Below, in pieces: positions 22,255-34,182 of a stretch of 64,000 nt of DNA. The notes beneath the pieces were generated by a model that saw nothing but the letters and a program-made list of their open reading frames with translations, was not told the DNA's origin and ran no database searches. Made by a program: the position numbers and the translations under genes. Source of the DNA: Pogostemon cablin (Eukaryota > Streptophyta > Magnoliopsida > Lamiales > Lamiaceae); NCBI GenBank assembly GCA_023678885.1, contig CM042985.1, positions 17,276,465 to 17,340,464 on the forward strand. The letters are read 5' to 3'. How positions within the stretch are numbered: position 1 is the first letter of the stretch; the number at the start of each line of letters is the position of its first letter.

Positions 22255-22690
22255 CATCAACCATTCCCCTCTATTTTCTCTTTCAATAAACATTGTAGTA
22301 GTCTTTCTTTCTTGTATGAGTGTTTCTGTTTCAGCTACAATAGGTAGTTAGAGGAGTCTTCTCCTCTTATTCAAGTATTATGAGTGTGTAATAAGTATTT
22401 TCTTTCAATAAATAAATAATCTTGGGCTACTACGCACATGCAATCTTCCATTTTTTCTGCAACCCAAATCTCCATACTTTCCGACGAGAAATAGTAGCAG
22501 CATCTTGTATACTCGGTGTAGAAAACGAACTAGGGTTGTGCTGAGGTCCGCTGAAGGAAGGGGATTGAACTATCACACTACGGGGCGTGTGGTTGACTGT
22601 GAGGAGCAGCTGTAAAACCTCTTGGATACCCGGTGGATTGACGGTAAAAAAAAGGTACTGTTACTGTTTCAAGTTAGTTAATTACGAGAT
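22255..22690 (+). other. EPRV RNA 5' end, poly(A) signals and leader-like DNA
   Basis: AATAAA at 22285-22290 and overlapping copies at 22407-22416 follow the TATA box, fitting the terminally redundant pararetrovirus RNA, where the poly(A) signal lies after the cap site. No tRNA-Met primer site is seen nearby. The right border of EPRV DNA is not sharp; 22690 is an estimate. Confidence 0.45.
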
Positions 22691-23595
22691 TAATATTGTT
22701 TAATTAATAACTGAACCATGATAGGCCTGATATGGTCGTAATGGGCTATGTCTGTTTTGTGGAAAAGGAAAAAGTTGAAGGTTAAGTTAAAATGAATTAA
22801 AAACTGACAAGGTCACCATACTCGCAGCCATGTGGGCCACCATGATGGTAGCCGACAATGTTACTGACACAAGGGTACTAAGGTCCAGAAAAATTATTAT
22901 TCATAGGAAAGAGAAAAAGTGGTGGTATTAATTTAAAACGTTGAGAATTAGGTATTTTTAAAATTTTCTCTTATTAAAAAAAAATATATATACAAATGAA
23001 ATTAATTTATGAGCAAGTGGAGAATATTTTCGAACCCCATCTTTAAAAGAATATTTTCAAGAAATCTCATTTGAACTAGCCTTATTCATACCAATTTTGA
23101 AAAAGAAAAAAAATCCACTGGTTATGTATTTAACATGAAGCATTACTCGAAAAGAATTGGGCCACTAAAAGGTAAGCCTAAACCTAATCTTTACAGACTT
23201 CAAGTTAAGCAGATTAGCCCTACAGACTATACAATAAAGGGTGTGTGAGATCGTTTCACTGATTCTATTCCGTGAGAGGATTATCAATCCAACTAAAATA
23301 AGCCACAAATTAAGAGAAGTGCGCGCGATTAAGAAAAGAAGGAGTCGTCGCATTAATTGTGTTATCCGTGAGACTCTACACGTCTATCATTTTATCCTTT
23401 TTCTTCTTTAAAAATTAAATTTAAATAGATTTTCTTAAACAATATATTATTTTATTAATTTTAGTGGTTTCAAACTTGCACGTATTTTTATCTCATTTTT
23501 TATTAAATAAACATTTTTATTTTTATCTGATTTTTTGTTAAATAAATATTTTTATTTTTTTAATGATCAAATATCACTTTATATAGTAATTATTA
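22691..23595. other. AT-rich DNA without a gene
   Basis: No ORF or repeat that can be named. Partial palindromic pieces such as GTGTGAGATCGTTTCAC near 23240 are related to the GTGAGACCGTCTCAC motif further right. Confidence 0.4.
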
Positions 23596-23818
23596 CTCCC
23601 TCCGTCCATCCTCAATGTATGCATTTGCTTTTTACATGTGGATTAAGGAGTATTATTATTTTATGTGCAATATGTAGTTGTATTAGTGGAGGGTGTGGGT
23701 CCCATATTTTATTTGTATTAGGGAGGGAGTGGGTTCCATAGTCCAAAAAAAAATGGATAGATTAAGTATGAACGACCCAAAATGGTAAAATACATAGATT
23801 GACAGAGGATGGAGGGAG
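23596..23818. mobile_element. Stowaway MITE 1
   Basis: About 223 bp with TIRs starting CTCCCTCCGTCC and ending GGATGGAGGGAG, flanked by TA duplications (23594-23595 and 23819-23820). This is the Tc1/mariner-derived Stowaway pattern. No coding capacity. Confidence 0.85.
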
Positions 23819-23824
23819 TATTAC

Positions 23825-24460
23825 TTTTTATTCATTTTACGAATTGTTGATAAAATATTTATTTGAATGGTTATCGCTTTTTTTAGAATTGTTATCTCTT
23901 TTTATTAATAAATGTTATCTCAAGAATTATTTGTAAAGTTATTCAATTAGACGGTTATCCCTTTTCATTAATTTAATCACTTTTTATTCTTTCTATTAAT
24001 TACTCATAAAATAGTTCAATTGTTAAGTTATCACTTTTTACTAATTGGGTATCATTTTTCATTAAAAGCGTTGTCACTTTTTTATACTTCTATTAATTAT
24101 TAATGAAACAGTCAAATATAATACTATGACTATCACTTTTCATTATTCACGTAACACTTTTTATGAAAAATATTATCACATTTTATTAATTAGTATCACT
24201 TTTATTAAAAGATCATCACTTTTAAAAAATGAGTATGATTTTTTATAAATTTAAGGATAGGATTGCGTGAGACCGTCTCACGTGAAACCATTTTACAATT
24301 TTTAAAATAATAAATACTTTCGCTATAAAATTTTGTAACTTTTAATTTATATTATAAATTGTTCGTTAAGTTAGTATCACTTTTCAATACAAAAGTTATC
24401 ACTTTCTGACTAACTCACGTAACTCCTTATGTGAGACGATCTTATACAAGTCTTTGCTTA
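23825..24460. repeat. Degenerate ATCACTTTTTATTAA-type repeats and GAGACCGTCTCA palindromes
   Basis: The word TATCACTTTT(T) with AT-rich tails recurs more than ten times. 24265-24285 has GTGAGACCGTCTCAC and 24432-24441 has GTGAGACGAT; another sits at 24698-24725 (GTGAGACGCTCTTAC). Probably an old non-autonomous DNA transposon or diverged tandem repeat. Confidence 0.45.
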
Positions 24461-25069
24461 AATTTAAATACCCAAATTAAAAAGAAAACGAATTCATTAC
24501 AAAAGTCAATTTTTTTAAAATTAATTTGAAAAAAAACTATTTTGAAAAACAAAATGAAAAAAAAAGCAGCAATCAAAACGGGCTTGATCATGAGAGACCT
24601 TCGCAGAATGAGAGTAAGTGGCTGATGAGGCGTCAATTTAATTTGATTAGATTATATACAGCAGCGCGGATTCATTAATTGGGTCAAAATAGTATGTAAA
24701 GAGATTCGTGAGACGCTCTTACACAAATATTTGTTTACAACAAAATTATAAAAAGTTATAACTACAAATTTAAAATTTAAATTAAGAGTTAATTGCGCTA
24801 AAAGTTCAAACATTTTAGTGGATTGCAGATTAGTCTAAACTTTTAAATATTTACAAATAAATTATCGACCTTAAGTTCATTTTGCAAATCAAGCCACCGA
24901 GCAGCTGGAGGTCTGCCCGATTGTTGACCTGTTCATTTTTTTTCACATCACCCCTCTACTTGTATTAAAAAAAACATAACAAAATAAGTGCAAAATTAAT
25001 TAATCAATTATTTAAGATTTAAAACAATTAGTAACATTAATGCATGAAAAAAAAATTATTAGAAAATAC

Positions 25070-25575
25070 TACTCCCTGTTCCATTAAATTACGCTCGTAT
25101 TCTTGTGTGTGGAGGTTAAGAAAATTTATTTTTTATGTATAAAAATGTATAAAGTTATTGAAATTGCGTAAAAAGTGAGTATTTTATATTCCCCTCATTC
25201 CATGCATGCATAAACAAATTCACACTTACTATTTTGTCCTTCCCATAAACAAGTTCATACCCCCAAATAAGAAAATACACACAAACCAATAACCCCACAG
25301 TGCAGTTTAATTTCAATATTATCACCCCTTTACAACTCACATAACTTACTTTATAATTTATTTATTACTTAAAAAATACCAAAAGCAAGTGAAAATGCAA
25401 CTTTTCTAGAACTACGTATCTACATTAACTCTGACATGTCTTTGGGATGTAGGGAGTATAATTTAATGAAAAAATATTGTAAAGTTGTTGGGGTATGTGT
25501 AAAAAGTGGATAGTATTGTAATTTATTTTTTCTCTTTTAAGAAATGTGTATAATTGTTGGGACGAATAAAAAATA
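25070..25575. mobile_element. Probable nested Stowaway-like MITEs
   Basis: CTCCCTGTTCCATT at 25070 and GTTGGGACGAAT near 25558 look like ends of an old Stowaway. Inside, TTCCCCTCATTCC (about 25188) to GGGATGTAGGGAG (about 25455), flanked by TA, looks like a second one inserted in the first. The ends are diverged. Confidence 0.35.
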
Positions 25576-27344
25576 AAAGTGCTCAAAATTAATTAGTGGG
25601 ATTTATATGGAATTAGTGATAAAATTAATTTATTTATATTTTATTTATAGATTATAATTATTTTTGTATAGGATCATCAGAGTGATAAGATAGAAGGAAA
25701 TTTGTGATGATTAAAATTAATTATTTATAACAATTATTTTTGTGTAGAGTGAAAAGACGAAAGTGAAGATAGTGAACATGAGGAGGATGAGAAGAAAATG
25801 TGAGGAAAGTGTCATGATTGTATACATATTTGGAAAACAAAATGAATTAAGAAAATGTATCATTGTATTAAGGAAGAAGAGAAGTGATAAAGTGAGGTAG
25901 TGTAAAAAAAAAAAAATTCTTGCGATCCAACCCGGTTGGCGAGCGAATCTTTTCAGGCTAAAAAAGCTCGATTTTAAACGAGTTGGAAAAAATACAGTAC
26001 CAACTTTTTTTTTTTCGGATTAAACATGTTAGTCTTACGAGTCTTGGAGTTTTTAACAACAATTCTACACCTATATATATTTGTTGTTATTTATTTAACA
26101 CGCATAATAATTAAATGTAATATAAAAATGTAACCTGATATCTGGTATTGTTTCCATGGGTAAAATATCGTTTAATCGTCGATCAAATCCTTTAAATCCT
26201 TATAAAATGCCTTTTGTTGGTCGGTTAAATTCTGATCACAAAGTGCTTCTTGAAATATAGATATATTTAGGTATTATTCAGTGTTGAAATCCAAAATTAA
26301 ATCCTAAAAACTAACACAGCCTTATGTCAGAAGTTCTAAATTATGATCCAAACGTCTCCATAAATGCTCTTATGCAAGTATTGACACGTGGGAGGTTTTA
26401 TTCATGTTTCCTCACTCTACGTGTCGCTTGCATGCATCCTCTTCATGCATTAATTATTTGAATTTTGATAGATAGATATTATAATTGTTACGAAATTACT
26501 TCATAACATTTTCTACGGGTATATCTTAACATTTTCTACTGGTATATAACTCGTGTGCTACGGGGTCATTAAATATCTTTTAAATAAAAATAAATTAAAT
26601 TTAAAAAATTAATAAATTGTTATATAAAAAATATTTTTTATTAAATTAAATTTTATTATTATTATTATTATTGGGAAGATAAAAATTATAATAAATTATG
26701 ATATTAAAAATATTTTTATTAAATTAAATTATGTTATTATTATTATTTATTATTATTATGATTATTAGGAATTCAGGCTAGGAAAAAATATCGAAATTTT
26801 GGTATACCGCATTTATCATATCGAGAAATACCAAACTTACCGAAATATTATGTACACCAAAATTTTTGGTAAGGTATGATACGCACCATATTGAATTATT
26901 TGGTACGGTAAAGGTATGCAAACTTTTAGAACCGCGATATTTTGGTATATACAGAAATACCGTAAATTATTTTAATAATGTATATATACTTGAAAGAAAT
27001 TCTAATATATTAAAATTATTCACCCATAATTGAATTTAGTGTAATTTTGGAGAACATTCGTGTTAGCATTATAGGGTTTATTATTTTAAATTTAGAGTAT
27101 AATTGTATTTATTTTTAGAGTACTGCTAAATACACACCCTTTTATATTTACTACACACCCTTTATTAAATACGCACCCCCTTTAATTTTTTATTTCTTAA
27201 ATTAATTGTATACACACCTTTGAAAATTACAAAACTACCCATTAAAAATTAAGAATATACATCTCCCCGACCTACGTAAAATCCTCAATTTAATCTTACT
27301 TAATAAAACATTCTGCAAGACGGCAAACCAGTCCGGCCAGATGA
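25576..27344. other. AT-rich DNA without a gene; short repeats
   Basis: Only short repeats are seen: two similar AT blocks of about 80-bp period, each ending in an ATT microsatellite (26611-26766), and a patch rich in GGTATACCG/AAATTTTGGTA palindromes (26790-26960). ACGT-core words (ACACGTGG near 26385, ACGTGTCG near 26418) are present but no ORF follows them. Confidence 0.4.
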
Positions 27345-27362
27345 TCATTCTAATAAGGCTTC
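27345..27362 (-). other. Possible host exon end, left of element E
   Basis: Joined across element E with 34140-34179 (minus strand), it closes a short frame ending ALLE-stop. See the 34140 entry. Weak evidence. Confidence 0.2.
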
Positions 27363-28945
27363 TGATTAGTCATATTATAATAGGGATGACCAATTAAAAT
27401 AATTTATCGAACCATAGGGAGGTATGTACTAGTGTTTAAGCGATCTCAAGTTTATCGTGATTTTATTAGGACGGCGGAATAGGGAGGATATGATGCAAAT
27501 AAATGCAATAACACTAATGCAAGAAATAAATGATAAAACGAATGAAAGATGAATAGGTTCCAAATGATACAAGGATGAGATTAACAACAATCATGGCATA
27601 TAATTAAGTAATCATGCAATTAATTCTAATCTCTCATGGACAAGGCATAGAAGCAATCTCTAATATCACCTAAACTCTCTCTCGAGATGGATAGGATGTA
27701 GGCCCTCAATAAGGCTCTCAAAAGCACTTAGGATCGTGACCAAAGCAAATACCTCCCACTAGGTACTAATTACTCTATGAGTTCCCTAATGAGGTACTAA
27801 ATCATAGACAATATTCCCTTTTAAGGTACTATGAATTCAGGGTCCCCTCATCTAATCAATCAACCTCTCGATTAAGCTAATCAAATGTTCTATCAAAAGG
27901 TTCTAAATCTAGAAGAATTTCTATTTTATTCTAAATTAATGCACATGAAGTGTATGATGCATGATTCAATGAACTGTGCTAAACATATAATTGATTTCTC
28001 AATCTAATCACATGCTCATGACAATTAATCACACATATCATCATATACATCAAACAATCAACATTCAATGATAGAAATACACAAAGCCCATTCAAGATTA
28101 AAATCAAATTGCATAAAAACTAAATTATCCAACACCAATCATGGAGCTAATCTCACAAAGGAGATTAACCTATCATAGTCTTAGAGAAAACAACATAGAC
28201 AATTGAATATACAAATTCCATGATCAAACTATAAAGAAGTTCATAAAAATTAAAATTAGATTCTCCTTTGAAGTCCTTCAACGGAGATCTCCTTCTTCTT
28301 CTTGCAATCTTTACTCTCCCTTACTTCCTTCATTACTTGGATGGTGGATTTGATGGAGGAGATCAAGTGTGGATAGATGGATGAAGAATGAATGAAGATG
28401 ATGGTGTAAAATGGAGGAAATGGTGTGTGATTTAGGTGTAGGATTGAAATCCTTCGAAAAATTTTCATCAAATATTGAAGTATTGGGTATTTATACCCCT
28501 TGGGAAGCTTCTAGAAGGGTTCTGATATGTTTCTGATGCTGCAGCAACACGACTCGTGTGCTGCAACACGACCACAGGGTGGCCGTGTAGGCGTTTCTGA
28601 TGTCAAAAAAATAGCCAAGGCTTAAAGGGCCGTGTTGCATAACACGGGTCATGTGCTGCAACACGGGTCGTGTGTTGCAACACAGCCGGCCGTGTTGGTG
28701 CAACTCCTATTTTTATAATTTTATTTTAGCTCGTTCTCCCTCGTTTCAACTGAGATCTTCTTTTTCCTACGTCTTCCTTTTTGCCGCTAGGATCTATTTT
28801 TGCCTGAAAATCGTACGTTTAAGCTCATTCACACACATCTCCATAAAAACACAATATACAACCAAATAGTACACAAATACGGATAAAAATATATGAAAAC
28901 ACACATAAAAAGATACTAAAATCTAAATGAAAATATCACTCATCA
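27363..28945 (-). repeat. 3' LTR of element E
   Basis: 1583 bp, TGATTAG at its left edge (plus-strand view) and CTCATCA at its right. TATAAATA box inverted at 28488-28495, with an AACACG array just upstream at 28541-28705. Next to it, 28946-28960 (CACCCCCAAAAATA in plus view) is the PPT. Confidence 0.9.
28541..28705. repeat. AACACG/CGTGTT palindromic array in E LTR
   Basis: About ten copies of AACACG or CGTGTT/CGTGTG, often paired as GTGTTGCAACACG-like palindromes, in 165 bp that end about 45 bp upstream of the TATA box. The other LTR has the same array at 33749-33892 with some changes. Confidence 0.85.
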
Positions 28946-28960
28946 CACCCCCAAAAATAA

Positions 28961-31045
28961 AGTATTGTTCGTCCCCGAACAACAAAAATGATAAACCAAG
29001 AGGAGTGATTTTCACCTAGGAAAAGACTAAATGAATACAAGTAATAACACATCAATATCAATAAGAATTACAAACTATACTAAGGCATCCTACAACATTA
29101 GATTCATGACATGCAAAAGATATTAACAAGTTCAATCAAAAGAAAATAAAGTGTAATATAGTCCCTTTTTAGTCCAAGCCTCACATAGATTATCAATTTC
29201 ACTCAACACTCTATGAAGGTAAGGTAAATCAGCACTCATTAACCGATTGACTCGACTTGCTATAAGCTTGCTCGTGGACTACATTCACAAACCTCTAACG
29301 TTTCAGTTAGTGATCAAAAAGGTCTTCATTAAGGATGTAATAATAGGCTCTTTGGTTGGGTAGGAAGAATATGTGTAATAGTGACTAAATAAGTGTAAGT
29401 AATCGAAGAGATGGCCAATTTCCTCAACTTCTTCTCTTCTCTTTCTTCCTTCCTTTCTTCCTTCCTTTTCTTAATTGATCACAAGCACTCTTCATTAACT
29501 TTCCTTAGATTGAGCTTCTTTTGATTCATGCTTCCTTCTTTTGACTTTTAAGTACTCAAGCATATTGTTGTTGCTTTGCTCATTTTCTTATTTTGAGGTT
29601 GAATGTCCATTCATGGTTTTGCTCTTTTCATCATTTTTCTTACTTGTTTACCATTTTCTTTCTTCTTTTTCTTACTTATCAAAGCTTTCTAGCTACCATC
29701 TCCTCAATCACTCACACAAATGGGAAAATATATTAGGCTCATGTGGGTAATCAAGGCTTGTAATGTGCTAGATTCACAAGAATAGACTTAAAGGCTCAAA
29801 GTGGTTGACTAGGGATGATGTTCATGGTAGGAAAATATATGGCAATGGCTATTATTGACAAGGATGACATTAGATCATATCACTAATCTCCATAAATCGG
29901 GCTTGTACCTATAGTCCTTGAGCAAGTTCTAGCTTATCAAGCACAACCAATCCACTCATGAAGAAATACCATGTATGCACGGTCGAGACTCAAATGCTCA
30001 CAAGCTTGTGCTTGGACTTAAAGAAACTTATTACACCACATTCATCTCAAAATTGAACAAGTTAAGTAAAACATGTCACAATTCGAAAGCGTAGAGATTC
30101 TTAATCATAACTTGTCCTCACTTATCAACACAATATGTCATCACTCACATTCAAAAAAATGACTCACGACATCCCAAAAACAAACCACCAAACCACCCTA
30201 GATAAGAATAAGAAAACACACAAAACATAAAATAAATACTCAACAAACAAGAAACAACCAAAAACACATAACATGCAAGAATAAAAATCACCATCAATGA
30301 AAAATGAAGCACATATTTATATCATCCATGATCAATTAAGCTCACAAACATCCCAATCTTTGATTGAAAATGAAATCCTAACTTACGAAAATAAACCTCC
30401 CAAAAATATAACACATGAAGCAACATGCTAATCACACCAATTCAAATAAAATAAATTCGTGTCAAAAAACTAGAAGTGGTAGAGCATAGAGTGAACTCCA
30501 TCAATAGGCATTTGGTAGTGGAAATGGTTGGCACTAGCTTCCGGACTGAATACACAACAAATCTCGACTTGATCTCCTGACTCAATTCGTGCTTCCACTA
30601 TACTTCATTCATGCTCAATAACTCATCAAAAATATTAGCTCAACAATATCATTAAAAATATGAATTATCATGTACTTCAACACAACCAAACTTACCAAAA
30701 TCAAACCAAAACTCATGAGAAAAATTTTAAAATTGCCCCAAAAATACGAGAAGTATATGCTTACTAACAAAACATGCATGTCACACCACACAACATCCCC
30801 CCAAACTTAAATCGAGACAAGAGATGAGAATTAAGTTTGCAAAAAAGTGGTGATACGTACCTTCACACTTCAAATCAAGTACTCCTCTTATCTCCAACAC
30901 GTATTCTCCTCACGAGCATGATCAACCTACATGTCAAGAATTGCAAAACAAGAAATAAAGCAATAAAGATAATGATGGGTTACCTCCCATCTAGCGCTAA
31001 GTTTAATATCTTCAAGCCGGACGATATTGTAAAGCTCATGGTAGT
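28961..31045 (-). other. 3' noncoding region of E
   Basis: About 2 kb without an ORF worth calling. It has a CT-rich stretch (29400-29470) and an internal PPT-like site ATCCCCCCAAACTTAAAT (30795-30812, plus view), placed after the coding part as in Athila A, B, C and D. Confidence 0.5.
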
Positions 31046-31781
31046 CAAGAATAGTCTTTAGGCACTATCATAGGTTTCTTCTTGAAGTAGTGCCTTGTGC
31101 TCTCACGTTCAACCACAAGAATGTTTCCTTTCTTGTTAAATAACTCAAGCAATTGTTCTCCGAAGGTGTTCTTCACAAGGAATGACCCCTTCCACTTGTT
31201 TCACTTTTTCCATGGGGCTTTATATGAATTTTGAACTTCAACCACATTCCCCGGTAAGAATTCGGGCATTGACAAGTGTTGATGCCCTCTTGCAACCTTT
31301 TTCCTACAATCACCAAACAAATTTTTATCAATAAAATCATGGAAGTTCTTAAGAGAATTTGAAATTCCAATAGAATGAGAAGGTTTAGGCTTGTGGGGAG
31401 TAAAGTTTTTTATCTTATTTTGCGGAGGCTTCTTTATTTTCCATAAGGGCATGAATCTCTTCTTGGTTTCGAATCATGACTTTCTCTACCATCTCTTCAA
31501 GAGACTCGATAAATCTATCGAAGAGAATTTGAAATTTCAATAGAATGAGAAGGTTTAGGCTTGTGGGGAGTAAAGTTTTTTATCTTATTTTGCGGAGGCT
31601 TCTTTTTTTCCATAAGGGCATGAATCTCTTCTTGGTTTCGAATCATGACTTTCTCTACCATCTCTTCAAGAGACTCGACAAATCTATCGAATTCCCCCTT
31701 CAACTCTTCTTTCAACTCTTTAGCTTTCACCCACTTAGGCACCCTTTCTCTTATTTCCTTCATAACCTCATCAACCCCCAA
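31046..31781 (-). pseudogene. Unrecognised ORF of element E (broken)
   Basis: Minus strand. The N-terminal piece (31781-31515) is charged and helical (VKAKELKEELKGEFDRF). After a 170-bp tandem duplication the frame continues with KNFHDFIDKNLFGDC and MPEFLPGNVVEVQNSYKAP. A stop lies near 31201, and the same frame then runs WKGSFLVKNTFGEQLLELF to a stop near 31046. No known domain is recognised; position suggests it replaced pol. The last part resembles the style of integrase C-termini (phrases around PFIIHRA in Athila) but homology is unproven. Confidence 0.4.
31352..31690. repeat. 170-bp tandem duplication inside E
   Basis: 31352-31521 and 31522-31690 are nearly identical, with only a few differences and a one-base length change. 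The unit is not a multiple of three, so it breaks the frame of the surrounding ORF. Confidence 0.9.
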
Positions 31782-32137
31782 ACTATCCTATTTCTTATCC
31801 TTAATGACAATGCATTCGCTATTTATTCCGGAGGTAGAAGGCTTGTTGTTCTCTTCTTGAAGTCTCTCCACGGTGGACACGATTTGACTTACTTGGTGCT
31901 CCAATTAATTCAACTTAGGATTGAATGCTACATCATCATTTCACACAAGTTTCCGATTCTATCAATCCACGCTTGATTAGACATCCTCCCCTCTTCTAAG
32001 CAATCCATAACCATTTCAAATAACTTTTCTCCAAGCATCGCTATGTGGTCATTTTGGGTAGAATAGGAGGTGTTGGAGTCTTGAAAATCTCCCCATAGTT
32101 GTGGTTGATTTCCTTCTTGATCCCTAGAAAAATTTTC

Positions 32138-32410
32138 TTAAAATACATCTTCCACACTTTGAGGATATACTTGTTGACACATTTGATGAGGAACTCCAAA
32201 ATTCTTATAACCTTGTTGTTGGAATTGCATATTTGGTACTCCGTAATCCAGTTGCAAATTAGGCTCAGAATTTGACATTTGAAATCCTTGAAAATTTTCT
32301 TGTATGTTCATAGTGGGAAGAGAACTTCTATTCACCATATTTTGAAGAATATCCATGTAGCTCATATTTTTGGGCTTGTTCTCCTTCTTCCTCCTTCTCA
32401 AGGTAAGCAC
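32138..32410 (-). CDS. Gag-like short ORF of E
   Basis: 90 codons on the minus strand, just downstream of the PBS. It begins MLTLRRRKKEN and then reads MSYMDILQNMV; the rest is rich in Gln, Asn, Pro and Tyr. The basic start and position recall the Gag N-terminus of Athila, but no capsid motif is present. Beyond its stop at 32138 the reading becomes scrambled. Could be a decayed or minimal Gag. Confidence 0.35.
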   Translation of the reverse strand: MLTLRRRKKENKPKNMSYMDILQNMVNRSSLPTMNIQENFQGFQMSNSEPNLQLDYGVPNMQFQQQGYKNFGVPHQMCQQVYPQSVEDVF

Positions 32411-32534
32411 CTATAAGAGAAAAAAAAATTAGAACAAAATTTTCCAAAGCAAATATAAGATCCAAAAATAAAAATAAATGTCCTTATTAAGACCATTCTA
32501 AACAATCCTTCGTCAAACTACTAGTGACCGTTAT

Positions 32535-32554
32535 CTCCCCGGCAACAGTGCCAT
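32535..32554 (-). other. Primer binding site of E
   Basis: TGGCACTGTTGCCGGGGA on the minus strand, starting two or three bases after the LTR end. Close to the tRNA-Asp-type site of Athila. Confidence 0.75.
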
Positions 32555-32555
32555 T

Positions 32556-34139
32556 TGATTAGCCATTTTGTAGTAGGGATGACCAATTAAAATAATTTAT
32601 CGAACCACATGGAGGTAGCTACTAGTGCTTAAGCATTCTCAAATTTATCGTGATTTTATAAGGACGACAGAATAGGGATGATATGATGCAAATAAATGCA
32701 ATTACACTAATGCAAGAAATAAATGATAAAACGAATGAAAGATGAATGGGTTCCAAATGATGTAAGGATGAGATTAACAACAATCATGGCATAGATAATT
32801 AAGTAATCATGTAATTAATTCTAATCTCTTATGGACAAGGCATAGAAGAGATCTCTAATTTCACCTAAACTCTCTCTCGAGATGGATATGATGTAGGCCC
32901 TCAATAAGGCCCCCCTAAAGCACTTAGGATCGTGACCAAAGCAAACACCTCCCACTAGGTACTAATTACTCTATGAGTTCCCTAATGAGGTACTAAATCA
33001 TAGGCAATATTCCCTTTTAAGGTACTATGAATTCACTAATAGTTTGGATCCCCTCATCTAATCAACCAACCTCTCGATTAAGCTAATCAAATGATCTATC
33101 AAAGGGTTCTAAATCTAGAAGATTATCTCTATCTCATTCTAAATTAATGAACATGAAGTGTATGATGAAACAATTCAATGAACTATCCTAAACATATAAT
33201 TGATTTCTCTATATAATCACATGCCCATGACAATTAACCACACATATCATCAAATACATCAAACAATCAACATTCAATGATAGAAATACACAAAGCCCAT
33301 TCAAGATTAAAATCAAATTGAATAAAAACTAAATTATCCAAAACCAATCATGGAGCTAATCTCACAAAGAAGTTAGCCTATCATTGTCCTAAAGAAAACA
33401 ATATAGACAATTGAATCTACAAATTCCATGATCAAACTATAAAGAAGTTCACAAAAATTATAATTAGATTCCCCCTTTGAAGTCCTTCAATGGAGATCTC
33501 TATCTTCTTCTTGCAATCTTCACTCTCCCTTACTTCTTTGATCACTTGGATGGTGGATTTGATGGAGGAGATCAAGTGTGGATGGATGGATGAAGAATGG
33601 ATGAAGATGATGGTGCATAATGGAGGAAATGGTGTGTGATCTAGGTGTAGGAGTGAAACCCTTCGAAAATTTTCATCAAATATTGAAGTATTGGGTATTT
33701 ATAATCCTTGGGAAGTTTCTAGAAGGGTTCTGATATATTTTTGATGCTGCAGCAACACGACTCGTGTGCTGCAACACGACCACAGGATGGCAATGTAGGC
33801 GTTTCCGATGTCAGAAAATGGAAAAGGCTTACAGGGACGTGTTGCGTAACACGGGTCGTGTGCTGCAATACGGCTGGCCGTGTTGGTGCAACCCCTATTT
33901 TTATAATTTTATTTCGGCTCGTTCTCTCTCATTTCAACTCTGAATTGAGATCTATTTTTTCCTACATCTTCCTTTTCGCGTCTAGGATCTATTTTTTCTG
34001 AAAATTATACGTTTAAACTCATTCACACACATCTCCATAAAAACACAATATACAACCAAATAGTACACAAATACGGATAAAAATATAAGAAAACACACAT
34101 AAAAAGACACTAAAATCTAGGTGAAAATATCACTCATCA
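32556..34139 (-). repeat. 5' LTR of element E
   Basis: 1584 bp, same ends and layout as 27363-28945. TATAAATA inverted at 33696-33703; AACACG array at 33749-33892. Confidence 0.9.
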
Positions 34140-34179
34140 GCTTTGCCTGCTTGAAAGTCAGGGACAAGATCCTCATCCC
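34140..34179 (-). other. Possible host exon fragment right of element E
   Basis: On the minus strand, TCGATGGCGCAG looks like a splice acceptor (AG complement at 34180-34181). It is followed by an open stretch DEDLVPDFQAGK that, after removing element E, continues into 27345-27362 and stops (ALLE). A last exon of a host gene is possible, but 40 bp cannot prove it; upstream DNA to the right is AT-rich, like an intron. Confidence 0.2.
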
Positions 34180-34182
34180 CTG

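Larger units (their letters stand above)
18000..22690 (+). mobile_element. Endogenous pararetrovirus, right part
   Basis: Caulimovirid sequence in the same strand as 1-1709: movement protein tail, protease, RT, RNase H, a downstream ORF, then a 35S-like promoter, poly(A) signals and leader-like DNA. No integrase and no LTRs are seen, as expected for Caulimoviridae. Two-ORF layout and motifs point to florendovirus/petuvirus relatives. All frames are broken, so it is a fossil. Confidence 0.8.
27363..34139 (-). mobile_element. Non-autonomous LTR retrotransposon E (complete)
   Basis: 6777 bp, minus strand, with LTRs of 1583 and 1584 bp, PBS, PPT and flanking duplications GCTTC/GCTTT (27358-27362 and 34140-34144, one mismatch). 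LTR ends are TGATGAG...CTAATCA. The PBS and internal PPT resemble Athila, but no protease, RT or integrase is seen in the 3.6 kb between the LTRs. It has a short gag-like ORF and a second broken ORF. Few LTR differences suggest a fairly recent insertion. Confidence 0.85.

Noticed and set aside
26380..26430. Host promoter with G-box words
   Set aside because: ACGT-core words are present but no TATA box, start or coding sequence follows in the next kilobase.
29541..29750. Small membrane-protein-like ORF in element E
   Set aside because: It comes from CT-rich noncoding 3' DNA; Leu/Ser/Phe runs follow from base composition.
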